Below, in pieces: positions 20,857 through 33,303 of a DNA stretch of 64,000 bases (positions are counted from its first letter, which is position 1; each line of letters starts with the position of its first letter). The notes beneath the pieces were generated by a model. That model saw only the letters and a program-made list of their open reading frames with translations, was not told the origin of the DNA and searched no databases. Source of the stretch: Fragilaria radians (taxonomy: Eukaryota; Bacillariophyta; Fragilariophyceae; Fragilariales; Fragilariaceae); assembly GCA_900642245.1 (NCBI GenBank), contig CAAAJI010000033.1:246684-310683 (forward strand), read 5' to 3'. The position numbers and the translations under genes are program-made.

Positions 20857-22227
20857 TTAGAGCTTTGCATTGTGAGAATCGGCAGCTTCTCGTTCTTTGA
20901 GAATTGCTTGGACCTCGGCGGCACGTTTCATCATTTTGGATCGGAGTTCTTGTCGTTCTCGTTGCAGCACCTGCAACATAGCCTCCTTCATTTTAGTGAG
21001 TTCATCACGTGCCTTACGTCGTTCAGCCCGAATCGCACGGTCCATAACTTCTTGGTTATCTCGGATTTGAGCCTTAAGATAGTTTGTTGTTGATTGCAAA
21101 TTGGCTAGCTCGTTTTGAATCTCTTGAAGCTTCAGTCAAGTAAAGTTAAGAAAAGCACAAATGAATGATTAGAATACCTAATTTCCGAATCAACTTACCT
21201 GCCAGCTGGCTTTTTCATACTCTTTCTCCATGGTGTCTTTCTCAGACTTAACCATGGAAAGTTCTCGTTGTAGATACTCAACCTGGTCAACTAGTTCCCT
21301 AGCTGGTGGTAGGACTTCCAAGGAAGTCTTAGGCTCACCAAAGGTACGACGAAACCAATTCGAGTTAGGGCTCCCACCTCCTCGCGTCATTGTCTCATGG
21401 TGACGATAGGACGAGTAGCTTCTATCGTTTACAGATTCCGAGAAACTTGCATATCGATCATCTGCTTGATGATTAGTGAACTCTTGATACTTGTGTCTGT
21501 TTCCAAGTCTTTCCATTAATGGCTGAGCCACTTTAACAAACGCAAACGACAACAAAACCTGCACAAAGGGCACAGCCTTCCAGATGATACCAACGACTTT
21601 GGATTCTTTCGAATGGTCATCTAAATGAAGGAGGCTGGGTTCCACGGGGGCAGATATCGCTTGGTTTAAGAATGGATTAATGGAATCATGATTCGGAGGT
21701 CTCGTCTCATGATCCATGTGTATAGAAGGTGAAGAACTGTCCACAGCTGAATCTCTAGATCCAAAAGGACTCTCTTTACACTCTTGAGAAACATCTGGAG
21801 GCGTTTGCCCGTCTTGAGTAGGTAAAACATGCGCTTGTGTTACTTGTTCGGTTGGGTATTGAACTACTGGTTGTGCATGCAGAAAAGGAGAATTCTCACG
21901 GGTTCTGCCCTCAGGTTCAATAATTGATCCCAACTTAATTTGTTGCAAGGTTTTTTGACATGAAGAGTCAGCGGAGATATCACGATTTGTGTCTATCATC
22001 GATTCGTCATCTTCAAACATGGCAAAGGGATCTTTCCACCAGCCTTCTTTTTGCTTGAAAAAATCATTGCTCATATCTTCAACGGGCTCTGGATTGAATG
22101 GTGACAATTTTTCATTGTTATTACCTGGTTTTGATGGCGGAGCTACACTCCCCATTGTTATTTGAAATGTCAAACTTATTGTCATTGCTTGAACAAAAAA
22201 ACGAACTCTAACTCTGCTATTCCTCAT
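20857..22227 (-). CDS. Coiled-coil membrane protein of unknown function, two exons
   Basis: The exons are 21199-22227 and 20857-21129. The 69-base intron (21130-21198) has GTAAGT and an AG acceptor and keeps the frame, giving 433 residues. The N-terminus is basic and then hydrophobic (VRVRFFVQAMTISLTFQITMG), compatible with a signal anchor. An acidic, Pro/Ser-rich region follows, and a hydrophobic helix near residues 210-235 (VVGIIWKAVPFVQVLLSFAFVK) could span a membrane. The C-terminal ~115 residues form a charged coiled coil that crosses the intron (ARELVDQVEYLQRELSMVKS; later RAERRKARDELTKMKEAMLQ). No known family is recognised. It is divergent from the desaturase gene. Confidence 0.7.
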
Positions 22228-22954
22228 TTTCGATTGAGATGTCAGAAATTTTCCTTGACGATGTTGAATGAATGAAAGAAAGGCTTATTGCTCTAAACTG
22301 ATCAACCAAATCACAAGCAAGCGGAAAACTAGAAGAAATTTTGGTCAAGAATACGCGAAACAAGCTGTTGCTGGTGATGTTATTAGCGGTCTGTCAGATT
22401 TGGTTATAACGCCTCTCCCAACCTTCATACGTTTTCTCTTCCGTTTCGAACACATACTTGTCACACGGAAGGAAAAACTACTTAGGATCAAGAGTACTCG
22501 ACAAAATTAGTTGATCTCCAATTTTTTGACCGGTAATCGATTGGCATACCGAGTTCCTTCGAAATCAAATCAATCAATGATTGGAGAAACCGTTCACATT
22601 TCATCGTTACTCGTTGGAAACGTCACAACGCTCGTTGATATCCCTAACTCTAATTCTTTTCTCTAAATCCACGTCAGAGCCAATGCGATCCTCCTTTATA
22701 AGGTGGTTCAATATCCTATGTTGACTATGTGCCCACTTTGATTGGTGGAAAATGCATCGTGACGTTTCACGAGGTTCCAACTTTCGTCCCCACAAAATCT
22801 CGTCATCGGACCTTGCTTGTCTCGTCGGAAGTAAGTCTGCGAAAAAGAATATCAGTGCATCATCACTGTTAATTTTTTTCCACCACTTGATCAAATTTTA
22901 TTACGCACATATTTCTTTAGAAAAAGACGAGGAAGAAATATTTATTGGAAAAAT
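22228..22954. promoter_or_regulatory. Bidirectional promoter region between divergent genes
   Basis: 727 bases separate the ATG of the coiled-coil gene (minus) and the ATG of the desaturase (plus). Visible candidate elements include an inverted CCAAT box (GATTGGTGG) at about 22740, a GATTGGC at about 22539, and a TGACGT core at 22760. These are short motifs that may occur by chance. Their use is an inference from position. Confidence 0.4.
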
Positions 22955-24397
22955 ATGGTTCGTTTCATTTCCTTCCTTTTTCTTGCAGCATCGGCAGAAG
23001 GCTTTCAAGTTCCTCAAAGTAATGCCAGATCACTTCGTCCGAATGATGCCGTTGCTGTGGGAACAGATTTTGTCAAACAAACTACTGAAACTGGAACGAT
23101 GATTGATCTGAATGGAATTACGTTCTCCGTAAGTTACTCATAGACTATTCTATGAACGGTAATCACCTTGTATAATGCCATTCGCCAACTAATTCATAAA
23201 TGCTAGGGGCTAAAAGGAAAAGCTCTTTCTTGGAGAGCGGAGGACTTTCCCTCTGCAAATCAAATTCGCAGTGTGATTCCGAAGGACTGTTTTGAGCCTG
23301 AAACCTTACGATCATTGAGTTACCTATCCGTGTCAGTCTTGGGGACCACAATCTGCACAGCAATCGGTGTGAGCCTGTTAGGCGTTTTGAACCCTGCCAA
23401 TCCATTAACATGGCCAATTTGGACTGCCTACTCGGCAGTTACTGGAACTGTGGCAATGGGGCTGTGGGTACTGGCCCATGAATGTGGTCACGGTGCTTTC
23501 TCCAAGAATAAGGCCCTCCAAGATGCCGTAGGATACTCTATTCATTCTTTGATGCTTGTCCCCTATTATTCCTGGCAACGATCACATGCCGTGCATCATC
23601 AATACACGAATAATGTCGAGCTTGGTGAGACTCATGTTCCAGAAACCATGGTATCCAAGAGTGAGGGGTCTTATGCCTTACGTGATAGCATCGTTAAGAC
23701 ATTTGGTGAAGACAATGGAGTCAAGACCTGGGGAGTATATCAGGGATTCATGCATCTCGTTGTCGGTTGGCCAGCATACCTCCTTATTGGAGCAACTGGT
23801 GGAGCCGGTCGTGGGATGACGAATCACTATTATCCATACCCCCTGACCACTCCCGATATCCCAAACAAGGAACTATTTCCTGGAAATTGGAAAGAAAAGG
23901 TATACCAGAGTGATATCGGGATTGCAGTCGTCGTTGGATCTGCACTTGCTTGGGCCGCGTGCAATGGTGTCGCCCAGGTTATGGCACTCTACGGTGGTCC
24001 ACTTTTGGTCATTAATGCATGGTTGGTTCTCTACACATGGTTGCAACACACAGATGTTGACGTCCCTCACTTTTCGAAAGAAGACCACACCTATGTCAAA
24101 GGTGCCCTACATACCATCGACAGACCCTACAATAAGTTGGATCCATGGGGCCTAATCGATTTCCTTCATCATCAGATTGGAACCACCCATGTAGCACATC
24201 ATTTTGATTCCAGTATTCCTCATTACAAGGCCCAAGCAGCAACAGACGCAATCAAAGAGAACTTTCCAGAGTTCTATCTCTATGATCCTACTCCGATCCC
24301 ACAAGCACTATGGCGCGTCTGTAAAGGTTGCGCCGCCACTGAGAAGCGAGGCGATAAGTGGGTTTGGAACAACGAAGGCTACGAAGAATATTTCTAA
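22955..24397 (+). CDS. Membrane fatty acid desaturase (delta-12/omega-3 type, FAD2/FAD3-like)
   Basis: The exons are 22955-23128 and 23207-24397, separated by a 78-base GT-AG intron that restores the frame exactly (454 residues). These enzymes insert a cis double bond into acyl chains of membrane lipids using a diiron centre and electrons from cytochrome b5 or ferredoxin. The three His boxes are complete: HECGH (149-153), HAVHH (185-189) and HVAHH (386-390). GETHVP and HTDVDVPHF are also family-typical. Four or so membrane segments lie around residues 95-150 and 245-300. The N-terminus MVRFISFLFLAASAEGFQVP looks like a signal peptide followed by Phe, as in diatom plastid-directed proteins. 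The boxes fit the FAD2/FAD3 branch better than FAD6. Regiospecificity cannot be read from sequence. Confidence 0.88.
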
Positions 24398-24696
24398 TTC
24401 AACTCAATTTATAGCACATTTCAGTGTACATGACACTTCAAAAGTTGTATACAGATTTTTAGTGACCTGAAAGGTATAACAATAAAAAAATACGTTGGCA
24501 ATAAGTGTACTTCCAGCCCTCAATTTGTGGTATAGAAAAGATGGGATGGATCGAGCTGAATCGATAGCAATGCCTTCCACTGAGAAATCTCAAGAAAAGG
24601 TTTAATTCGTGAATTAATCTACAATTGATAATTTCAATTTTCCAACCCCAGAAATTATGTTCTAATCAATTCAAGAGCAATTGATTTTTCTATATT

Positions 24697-25953
24697 TTAT
24701 GCTACAGTTAGTGCCAGTGAGTTGCTTGTACTCCTTTGGAAGACTGGATGAACAATCTTTCGTGGAGTGATTGATAGGCTTTTGCTTCGATGAAGAGAGG
24801 TAGGAGTAAGTGCCATACTTTTGGTAGCAACTTTGCTTGCACTTCTGTAATCAGATTCGATATGATTCAAGTATGCACAAACTTCTACCATGTTCCAACG
24901 AGATTGGATTCTTTCGGCCCACGAATTTCTAAGGATGCTCTTTATTTTCGCAGGCATGTCATCCGAAAGTTTGGGTCGAAGACCCAGATTGCACACCAAA
25001 GATTTATGCATCGATCGCGTCATTTTATCATATGGCTTTTCGAGAGTCATACACTCCCAAAACAATATAGCCCAACTATAAACGTCAACTTTGTGGTTAT
25101 AGGCTCTACCCATCGCGACTTCAGGTGCCATATACTTAATCGTCCCCACGTTACCGCTCATGGAATAAACATCGCCAATCTTGTATTTTTCACTCGGAAG
25201 CTCGCGAGATAAACCAAAGTCAAATATTTTGACTATGCCTCTCTCATCGAAGCCCACGTTATTTGGTTTGAGATCACGGAATATGACATCTCTGCTGTGG
25301 AGGTACGCAACAGCTGATGCAATTTGTTTCGTTATCATCATTCTACTAAGAAGTAGCTGTATACCATTTGAGCTGAGAGGCTCGAAAACCGTCTCAAACG
25401 ACGGATCTAATTTACTTTCTCTCCAATCCCTCAACTTTTCAGCTAGAGTGTATTGCAGACGATCAAGAATCAAAAAATATGCGCCATGACTACCAGAAGA
25501 ATAAGCCTCTATACCTCCGTATGCCCATCCTTGAAGTTGTATGACATGTTCGTGCTGTAGATTGCTCAAAAGAAGTGCTTCCATGACCAAATCGGCAGCT
25601 TCCATGCAAAATCGTTGAGGATCTAACATTCGATTCAATTTCAGGTGCTTCATGACATACTTGGATTCAGTTACAAGCTCATGAAAGTTTCTCCTTGAGG
25701 CTACTTGATTTTCATCGTACTCTAGAAACTCATTGGGTTCAAGTGCAAGGACTTCGTAGACATCAGAAAATCCACCACTTCCCAATAGTGCTCCGATTTT
25801 AATTTCTGACTTATCAAAGATTCCCAAATTCTTTTCTTGTTGATCAATCACTCGACTGTTGCTTATCATTGTGTTGACATGAAACTTAATCTTTTGCGTA
25901 ACAGCTCTAGCAAGCTGTGATGAATATGTTGGTTGAATTAAATCCTTTGCCAT
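24697..25953 (-). CDS. TKL-like protein kinase
   Basis: 418 residues from ATG 25953, single exon. The kinase domain spans about residues 50-372. The Gly loop is GSGGFSDVY (58-66), the ATP-anchoring Lys is in VMKHL (K102), and the likely helix-C Glu is E125. The catalytic loop is FRDLKPNN (F225, R226, D227, K229, N231), where the usual His of HRD is Phe. DFG is D245-G247 and APE is 276-278. An insertion between the Gly loop and the Lys is typical of this diatom group. The N-terminal 50 residues and the Ser/Thr-rich tail (SLHRSKSLSITPRK) look regulatory. It should be an active Ser/Thr kinase; its substrate is unknown. The kinase at 45.7 kb is a paralogue. Confidence 0.85.
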   Translation of the reverse strand: MAKDLIQPTYSSQLARAVTQKIKFHVNTMISNSRVIDQQEKNLGIFDKSEIKIGALLGSGGFSDVYEVLALEPNEFLEYDENQVASRRNFHELVTESKYVMKHLKLNRMLDPQRFCMEAADLVMEALLLSNLQHEHVIQLQGWAYGGIEAYSSGSHGAYFLILDRLQYTLAEKLRDWRESKLDPSFETVFEPLSSNGIQLLLSRMMITKQIASAVAYLHSRDVIFRDLKPNNVGFDERGIVKIFDFGLSRELPSEKYKIGDVYSMSGNVGTIKYMAPEVAMGRAYNHKVDVYSWAILFWECMTLEKPYDKMTRSMHKSLVCNLGLRPKLSDDMPAKIKSILRNSWAERIQSRWNMVEVCAYLNHIESDYRSASKVATKSMALTPTSLHRSKSLSITPRKIVHPVFQRSTSNSLALTVA

Positions 25954-27421
25954 GGAATATTGTTACTATTTTATGGCATTGATAATACTCCTGCTTACAC
26001 GTTTTCAACGATTACACAACAGCTCACGATTTGAATTTTTGAGTCACATGAGCTTTCCACCCCACACGATCTGTTCCGTGATTCTCTACTACCGTACAAA
26101 ACAATACGTTTCACTCCAAATTCACTAATTTTCGTTGATGCAATTCTTTTCTTCATATATACCGAAATGAAAAAAATCATGCAGTTTGGTGCGTGTCATC
26201 AGCAACCACATGTTCCTCCAATATTCCAGTATACTTCTCTAAAAGTAAAGGCATGGGCTTGGAAAGCATATAGGTAAAAAGGGGGATTAATTTAAGACAG
26301 ACAACATTCTTGAATAACTAACCTATTCCCAACACTGTGGTGTAAACCAATTAACGGGAAAAGGCCATTTTATGAACCAATGCAAAGTACAGCCTTGTCC
26401 GATGTGGAATTGAAATAGTTCACTGAAATATTAGTTTCTGGCGCATGTCACTGTAAAAGAAATCACAGGAATAAGGGATCTTAGCGAAAGCATATATAAA
26501 TATGAAAATTAATCTATGCAGCAGCAAGAGAAAGTTTTCAAAAGCCATGCACCATGCGTTGCAGCCAAGCTAAAGGGTGAGCAAATATATTTGATATTAC
26601 ATTAGAAAGAAAATTATTGTATGAACATCGATTGCAATTCTAAGGAATTAGCAAAATTTTTGTGACAGAGTGGAAATAAGCATGAATTTGTCAAAAAATC
26701 TTTGCTTTGATTTATGTAAATTCCAAGTGCAATGATGCTTTGAGAAAATAAAGAAGACTAGTGATTTCTTCCCCTGAGCACTGTCATGCTGTGTTCTCAG
26801 AATCTGTATCATCCTCAAATAAAGCACTTTGGTGGAAGAAGCCGTAAGTTGCTTGCAAATTTCTTATGGAATATGTAATTACTAATTGTTCTAGTTTAAG
26901 GGCACTGCTCCATACTCACATGGATGCGCGATAAGGCTGAGTGCGACATGTATAGAAACATCGGTATCTTTCCATCTAATAACGTTTTCATTAGCCATTT
27001 ATTCTACAAGGAGCAATATCTCACACCAACAGAGCAAGAAATTGGTTTGATTAAGTTTCCATCAAGCTGTCACAGAAAATCATCTTTATTCTCCGAATAG
27101 TGTCAAGTGTGAATAGTGTTTGTATATCATACATTTTGAAACGATAATTTCTCAATGAGTTGGATGCTTCATTTTTCTGCGCATTTACTACCGCAATGAG
27201 CATTATCTCAGAGACGTGAATTTTAGCCTTCTGGAAGGCATTACCATTCAATATCCCAAGCTAAGAAATATTCCAAGTCGCAGTTAGGATGTCAGCAGGA
27301 GTTGAACCCATCCAGTTCCTCATGGGCTAAGTTTGACTGCTATCATTCCATCAATTATATCTTTCGGTGGTACCATAAATCCCGATAACGCTTGTGCAAA
27401 AAGCCCCAAAAATGTGGTTAA
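25954..27421. other. Intergenic region upstream of two divergent genes
   Basis: About 1.5 kb between the divergent kinase and Na+/H+ exchanger genes, AT-rich. It should hold both promoters. Only short frames without recognisable domains are seen. Confidence 0.5.
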
Positions 27422-30400
27422 ATGACCCTGCCTTGGAATTTTATAGCCAGTACTGTAGATCCTCAGAGTGAGAGTGACCAATCAAAGTTTAAAATTCGCA
27501 AAATCAATGCCATGACGAACATCCACAATCGACAGGACTTGAATCCAACGGAGGATACCGAAGGGAGTAAAAATCACATAGATAGTAATATCGTTGAAAA
27601 TCAGGATGATTCAGATTCAAGCGGATATGTTATGGAATATCTCGAAAGGGCAAACAACCTTTCTCTTAAGCAAAAACTTTTCTTTGCAATGATCACGGGT
27701 GTCATGACATGGATGTTGCTTCAATTGATAACAAACGAGATTTATGGTCACTACGATGAAAGATTCGGTCCTCGAAAAGTATCAAAGCACAAAGTTGTAG
27801 ACGTTAATGGACCACCAAATTGGAACGACGTCGAGTCCCACAACTTCACAAGACCAATTATTTCCCGGAAAACAACCACTATTGGTGGGAAAGCGACATC
27901 ATCGACAACCAGAAAAAAGAAGAAACCAGTCAAGTTTAAGTCAACTCACTTCAAAAGAACAGTAATGAATGATGATGAAGCAAAACCTCTCACAGTTGTT
28001 AATGCCAATGATGATCAAATACCAGTCGGAATAAAAGATTCCATCTTTGGTACAAATATGATACATGCCTCAGAAGCTCTAGAATGTCGATCATCTGTTA
28101 TAAGCTTTGTTATAAATGCAACTGATGCAAAAGATGAGTGCGACGGATTGAAGCGAGCATTTGATAAGACTTGTAATAGTGATAGTATTGACGAATCGAG
28201 CTCGCAGCAAGATGCCACAAGGAAAACAGAACTTCCGGAGTCGGATGGAAGTCGGCAACGAAGACTGCTAGAGGCAGGTTCTCTTGATTCCTTGTATAAA
28301 AAATGGGTGGTTCTTGCTTACGAGACATCCCGATGGTTTCACACAACTTTCGTTCACACCAAAAATCCAGATTTTGAAATCGCATTTTTCTCCGAAGACG
28401 AAGTTATCGGTGAAGCTTGGAAGAACGGAGAATACTTAGTCCTAAACAATATTGACCACATTGTTCATGAGAGTACATTTCGGCAACTAAAATCTAGGAA
28501 GAAGAAACGGGTGCCTCATTCCGGAGAGAAACCTGAGAGAGAAAATCATCAACAAAGTGAGAGCGGGATTCAGGAAATGGAGGTATATTCGGAAGATAAT
28601 ACAACATATCATGATCCGAAAGATGCTGATATTTCTTCAGCAGACTATGCGGAAGTAAAGGGAAGTGATGTAAGTGTTGAAATAATAGACGAAGATAAGT
28701 CTGTCGAAGAAATACAGGTGGAGAATCAAGAAGAGCAAGCTGCGGACATTTCAGAACCGAATCATGACGACGAGAAGCATGTGACCAAAGACTCTCAAAA
28801 GAAGACCATGCATTCTTTGACTCTGCCGACGTCTAATCTTCATATTTCTGAAACGATGCTTAGCGAAACCCTACTATTGCAACACGAGGACAGTATCTTA
28901 AAAGCAATTGAAGTCATCGCAAATCAAACGAACGCCACGATGAATGAGGCAGCCATTGATGCTGCAACCTCGACTAAAGCTGTTCAAGATGCTTCTGCAG
29001 CAGTGTCGGCTGTCTTGAATGATCCAACTTCCGTAGAAGCGCGCACTTGCTGTGCTTCGATTCTGAATGTCTTTCACGAAAATTGCGATGCCCCCGAGGA
29101 GGAAGTCGTGTCGGATAAAAAACTCTTTGTTATTGTATTTGTTTTGGCATTTTGTGGTATGGTAAAGAGCCTTATTCGGAATTTTCAAATCAAATGGCTA
29201 CCTGAGGCGGCAGGCTGTATTCTCGTTGGAGGTAAGTAAAAAAGTCATTTGTTATTTTGTAAATTCAACTTTAACTAATCTTCTTTCTACAGTTATATGT
29301 GGCTGCGTTTTGTCATTTGTTCCACATTACGATATCAGCTTCGATGAAGACTGGTTTCTTCGTATTATGGTCCCTCCAATCGTCTTCGAAGCAGCTCTCA
29401 GTATCGACAAGCAATCATTCAAAAGACACATGTGGCCAATTATGATTTATGCTGTGATTGGGACTTTACTGGCAACGTTAATAACAGCTGTTATCATTCA
29501 CAAGGGGACATCCTATCTACCTGGATGTGAAACAATTCCATATGTGGAAGCCTTGACATTTGGTGCTTTAATATCATCAATCGATCCTATTGCTGTATTG
29601 AGTGTATTAAATAACATGGGAATGAATGATACGGATTCAATTTATGTCATAATTTTTGGCGAATCTCTACTAAATGATGGCGTTGCTCTTGTTTTATTGT
29701 AAGTGTAAACTCTTTTGAGACTTTATTCAATATCAAGGAAACTAACACATATTCAAGTGAAACACTTGTTCATTTCCTCGACGACTCGCTAGTTATTGAT
29801 TCGGATGCTATCTCTGCTGCAGCCATTCATTTCTTTGTTGTAGCCATTGGTTCATTATTTATCGGTATCGGATCTGGGTTGGCCTCCACTTTTTATTTCT
29901 GGATAATGCAAGGATGTCAGACTCCACTAGTCGAAGTACTTCTTTTCTTCTGTTGGGCTTTCATTCCTTATTACGTCTGTGATGGCATTGGTTGGTCCGG
30001 AATCGTTGCTGTTGTTGCCACAGGTTTTGTTATGGATTCGTATGTGGTGGGCCAGAGGAACGCATCGAATGATGTTATTCGTCAGAGTCACTCTATAGAA
30101 CCCAACGTGCAACCACGAAAGAAGTTTTTCCACTCGCAGGGGCATCTCTCACTACTTGCCAAGGCCCACGTAGGGTTTGTAGCAGAACTGTTATCTACTA
30201 TGATGGAAACAGCAATCTTCGCATACTTGGGTGTGTTCCTCTTCAGCTATCGCTATCACTGGAATGTTATACATACCATTCTAAGTATTTTCGCATGCTG
30301 CTTCAGCAGAGCCATTATGATTCCTTTGCTCTCATGTTTAGCTAACTGGGTGGCAAGGATCCAGCAAGTACGAGCCCTTTGTCTAAAGAAACGAGGTCGC

Positions 30401-30808
30401 CGTGGCGTTCTTTCCGCTTCTACTCCCTCAACACCAGGTGTAGTGATCGACAAAAAGATGCAGCTCGTATTATGGGTAGCAGGCTTAAGGGGAGCCATGT
30501 CGTTTGCATTAGTTGAAAACATTCCGCTTTACGATACCGTGACTCAACAGGGATCGCGCCTTAAATCCGAGTTGAAGGCCATGACATCGGCAACAATAGT
30601 CTTCACTGTTTTTGTTCTTGGTGGATATACCTTCTATCTCATGGAACACCTTGGAATCACCCCTGCACAGAAAAACATAACTGCAAGCGAAGCCACTGCT
30701 TTAGTGAAGAGATCGAAGAAGAGTGAGGCTAGTCTTATGGACACTGCTATTGTTGAAGAGGACAATGATCGCCAGAAAGTCAGACAGAGGACGAATTTCA
30801 GCTCATAA
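27422..30808 (+). CDS. Na+(K+)/H+ exchanger, CPA1/NHE family, with long N-terminal extension
   Basis: Three exons: 27422-29231, 29293-29698 and 29758-30808. Introns of 61 and 59 bases begin GTAAGT and end CAG or AAG. Splicing gives 1088 residues with all frames matched. The exchanger core begins near residue 570 (KLFVIVFVLAFCGMVKSLI) and shows the family signatures FEAALSI, GALISSIDPIAVLSVL, FGESLLNDGVALVL, HVGFVAELLSTMMETAIFAYLG and the RGAMSFAL box, where the D of SIDP and of LNDG is required for transport. It exchanges Na+ or K+ for H+ across endomembranes or the plasma membrane. The first ~570 residues are unusual: one membrane helix (about 84-103), then a highly charged, Ser/Glu-rich region. 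The tail is short. Confidence 0.9.
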
Positions 30809-30932
30809 GTGTGCATGCAGAAAGGAAATTTATTTATTGTCTGTAAATGCAAATGTACAGTACATGTGATTTGACATAACTTTCTTCTATAATTGTCTTG
30901 CTCGATTATCACATTACTTTTTACCTGGGACT

Positions 30933-31868
30933 TTATGGAGATGGCATTAATTCTTTGATCGATTTACTTGTTCCCTTCACTTGATTATTTGGAACACCCT
31001 GCATGTCATTGTATTGCACAAGATTGCACAGCGTCTTCCAATGTTCTCTCTCGTCATCTCGAACATTAACAAACACATCATAGAGAGAATCGAGTTTAGG
31101 TCTTCGTGCTGAAAACTTGCCTTCCTCATCCACGTCCTTAACCGTGCAGAAAAGATCAAAGAGGAAAGGATTGTCTTCGACGTAATATTTTTTGGCTATG
31201 GGTGGAACTGGCTTTGACTTGAGTATTTCAGCATAATCCTTAAGAAACTTATCGTATGTTTCATACGCATGGTCTTCAATCAATTCCGATAAGTGATATG
31301 CTGCCTGTTCTGAAACGCTGTAAACAGCCACAACATACCAGTAGTATCCAAATGCCATGGTTTGTGCAATCGTTCGATCTACAAAACTTGAGTTCCCCCC
31401 AAGAGATTCCATAATGAGAAGATGATGCAGTTCGTTATCAGCTTCTGCATAATGCGTACGCATTTTCTCACTCTGAGTTGGGGATCGTTCGCCAAACGTT
31501 TCTCGAAGATGCATGACCGAAAGGTAGGCAAAGTAGGGGACTCTTGCGACTGTCTCCAAGACATAGAACCGGGCAAAATCACGAGGCGACCCTGTAACTG
31601 GATAGAGGAGGCATATTAAATCGTAGACTGTATCAATTACTACCTTGTTAAAATCGTATATGACTTCATCCATTTTGGAAGGTTCCCTTTCCTGTGAATC
31701 CCCAGTCGTGGCATGGAGAAATGTTGGGGCAGATAGCTGATGCGAAGGAGCAAATGTCGCCGTGCTCAGCAGATTCCTTGTAGCGGGTGGAATAAAGGAC
31801 ACGGCATGAAATGCGCCAACGTTAATTGACCTAATCAGTAGAGAACAAGCTATTGAGATGGCTTTCAT
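30933..31868 (-). CDS. PTOX: Plastid terminal oxidase (alternative oxidase family)
   Basis: 311 residues, single exon, ATG 31868. PTOX is a diiron plastoquinol:O2 oxidase on thylakoid membranes. It takes part in chlororespiration and carotenoid desaturation and relieves over-reduction of the plastoquinone pool. The metal ligands are all present: E105 (VLETVARVPYF), E146 and H149 (ADNELHHLLIME), E198 (LIEDHAYETYD), E273 and H276 (RDDEREHW). The ARVPYF and LGGN contexts fit PTOX rather than mitochondrial AOX. The N-terminus MKAISIACSLLIRSINVGAF places a Phe just after a likely signal-peptide cleavage site, as in diatom plastid leaders. A TATATA run lies about 100 bases upstream of the ATG on its strand. 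It is convergent with the exchanger gene, 124 bases away. Confidence 0.92.
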   Translation of the reverse strand: MKAISIACSLLIRSINVGAFHAVSFIPPATRNLLSTATFAPSHQLSAPTFLHATTGDSQEREPSKMDEVIYDFNKVVIDTVYDLICLLYPVTGSPRDFARFYVLETVARVPYFAYLSVMHLRETFGERSPTQSEKMRTHYAEADNELHHLLIMESLGGNSSFVDRTIAQTMAFGYYWYVVAVYSVSEQAAYHLSELIEDHAYETYDKFLKDYAEILKSKPVPPIAKKYYVEDNPFLFDLFCTVKDVDEEGKFSARRPKLDSLYDVFVNVRDDEREHWKTLCNLVQYNDMQGVPNNQVKGTSKSIKELMPSP

Positions 31869-33303
31869 TGCTTTGGTTTTTGTAAAGAAGAATTAGGTTC
31901 GAGTTCGTGACAATGCGATCTTTTTGGGAAATCCAAAGTTCAATTGATGTGGAATTTACAGATTTTCATATATAGAAATACGATCGCAAACGTTATCAAA
32001 CGTTAACCGCCACCTCCTCCTAGAAAGTGATTTTGTAATTGCTAGATTTAATAAGCCTATCCAGCAAGTTAAATTTCAACAATGGCTTGATTCAACCTGA
32101 TTCTCAAGTTCATAATAAGAGGGTAGAACGGACTTCATTCCTCTTGGACAAAAATCCTCACTAAAACTATAATTCCTGCCCTTGGATCTCATTTACAACA
32201 TAGATGATTTTTTGATGCTGGTCCAAACACACAAGTCATAACAACGTTTGTTCCGGAGGCACAAATAGATTGAATAACTAATGACATCTCACACACGTCT
32301 AGAACTCTATGCACACTAATTGTGATACTAGATGGTTAGTAGCTGGCATTTATTTGCTAACTTTATTTCAAGTTGTATTCCTTTTTGGTGAGATATTGGT
32401 GTTACTTCGATTGCAACAGTAATTTGAAGGCAGCTTTCTATGGCGGCCTTAATACACAAGATAATCAAAATTCGTTGCTATATGTTTTGACATTGCTCAT
32501 TGCAATAGGGGGTTTCCCCCTTTGTCTCAAGATCTTTATTGTGAGCATCACTATTGCAGTGACGTTGCAATTTTTTCATTACTATTTCCTTACATCCGGA
32601 AGAGTGTATAATACAGTGGAACTTGCGACGAAAAAAAATCATACGGAGATATCAATCAAAGATTTTACAGTTCACAATAGCAGTATTGTCAAGGTCAAGT
32701 AGGCTGATTTGATTCTGATTCAATCCTTTAGCGCTTTACACGTTAGTCATTATTGGCTTAAAAATGAGCTAGATGCTATTTTCAACAATGATGCGCTGAT
32801 CTGAGAGCCCTTTTTGCATCCTTTAGATAAATTGATTGTATGATTTGACACCAGAAGTGACTACTTCGATTTACACCAATAAGGTTTGACGAGATAATCA
32901 ATTTGGCGCAAACGGTCTCTTGCTCGAATGTCTATTCTGGTATTGGATTTTTTCCTACATTGATGTTAGAAACTTTAATACAGATCATGCCAATGAAATA
33001 CGTGAAGATATTGATAGCGTATCCTTATACAAAAGAATGACGCACTCTTTCCATCACAGTTTGTTTTTGTTTTTAACCAGGACATAGGGTGTGATTTTAC
33101 TTGCAAATATACTACTGTATCCTTAACTTTTTTCAACTGATCCTGTGTGGGGTATAGAAAAGTAGTTTCGAATTCACGTGATCAAGCATCTACTTGGTAC
33201 CAAAGCTATGAACTGTCGCGAAACCCTATTATCTATTGGAACAGTGATTCACAATTTCTGAAATGGTTTCCCCCTCAAAGCAGGGAATATTCGCGTCGTA
33301 GCT
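31869..33303. other. Intergenic region between PTOX and FANCD2
   Basis: 1.4 kb holding the divergent promoters of PTOX and the FANCD2 homologue. A hydrophobic frame at about 32373-32702 has no ATG and no homology I recognise. The end of this region may contain a missed first exon of FANCD2: an AG acceptor-like CAAAGCAG ends at about 33285, and the frame from there into the gene is open. Confidence 0.45.

Noticed and set aside
32373..32702. Hydrophobic plus-strand frame of 109 codons
   Set aside because: No ATG start, no homology and AT-driven hydrophobic composition. It is better explained as chance.
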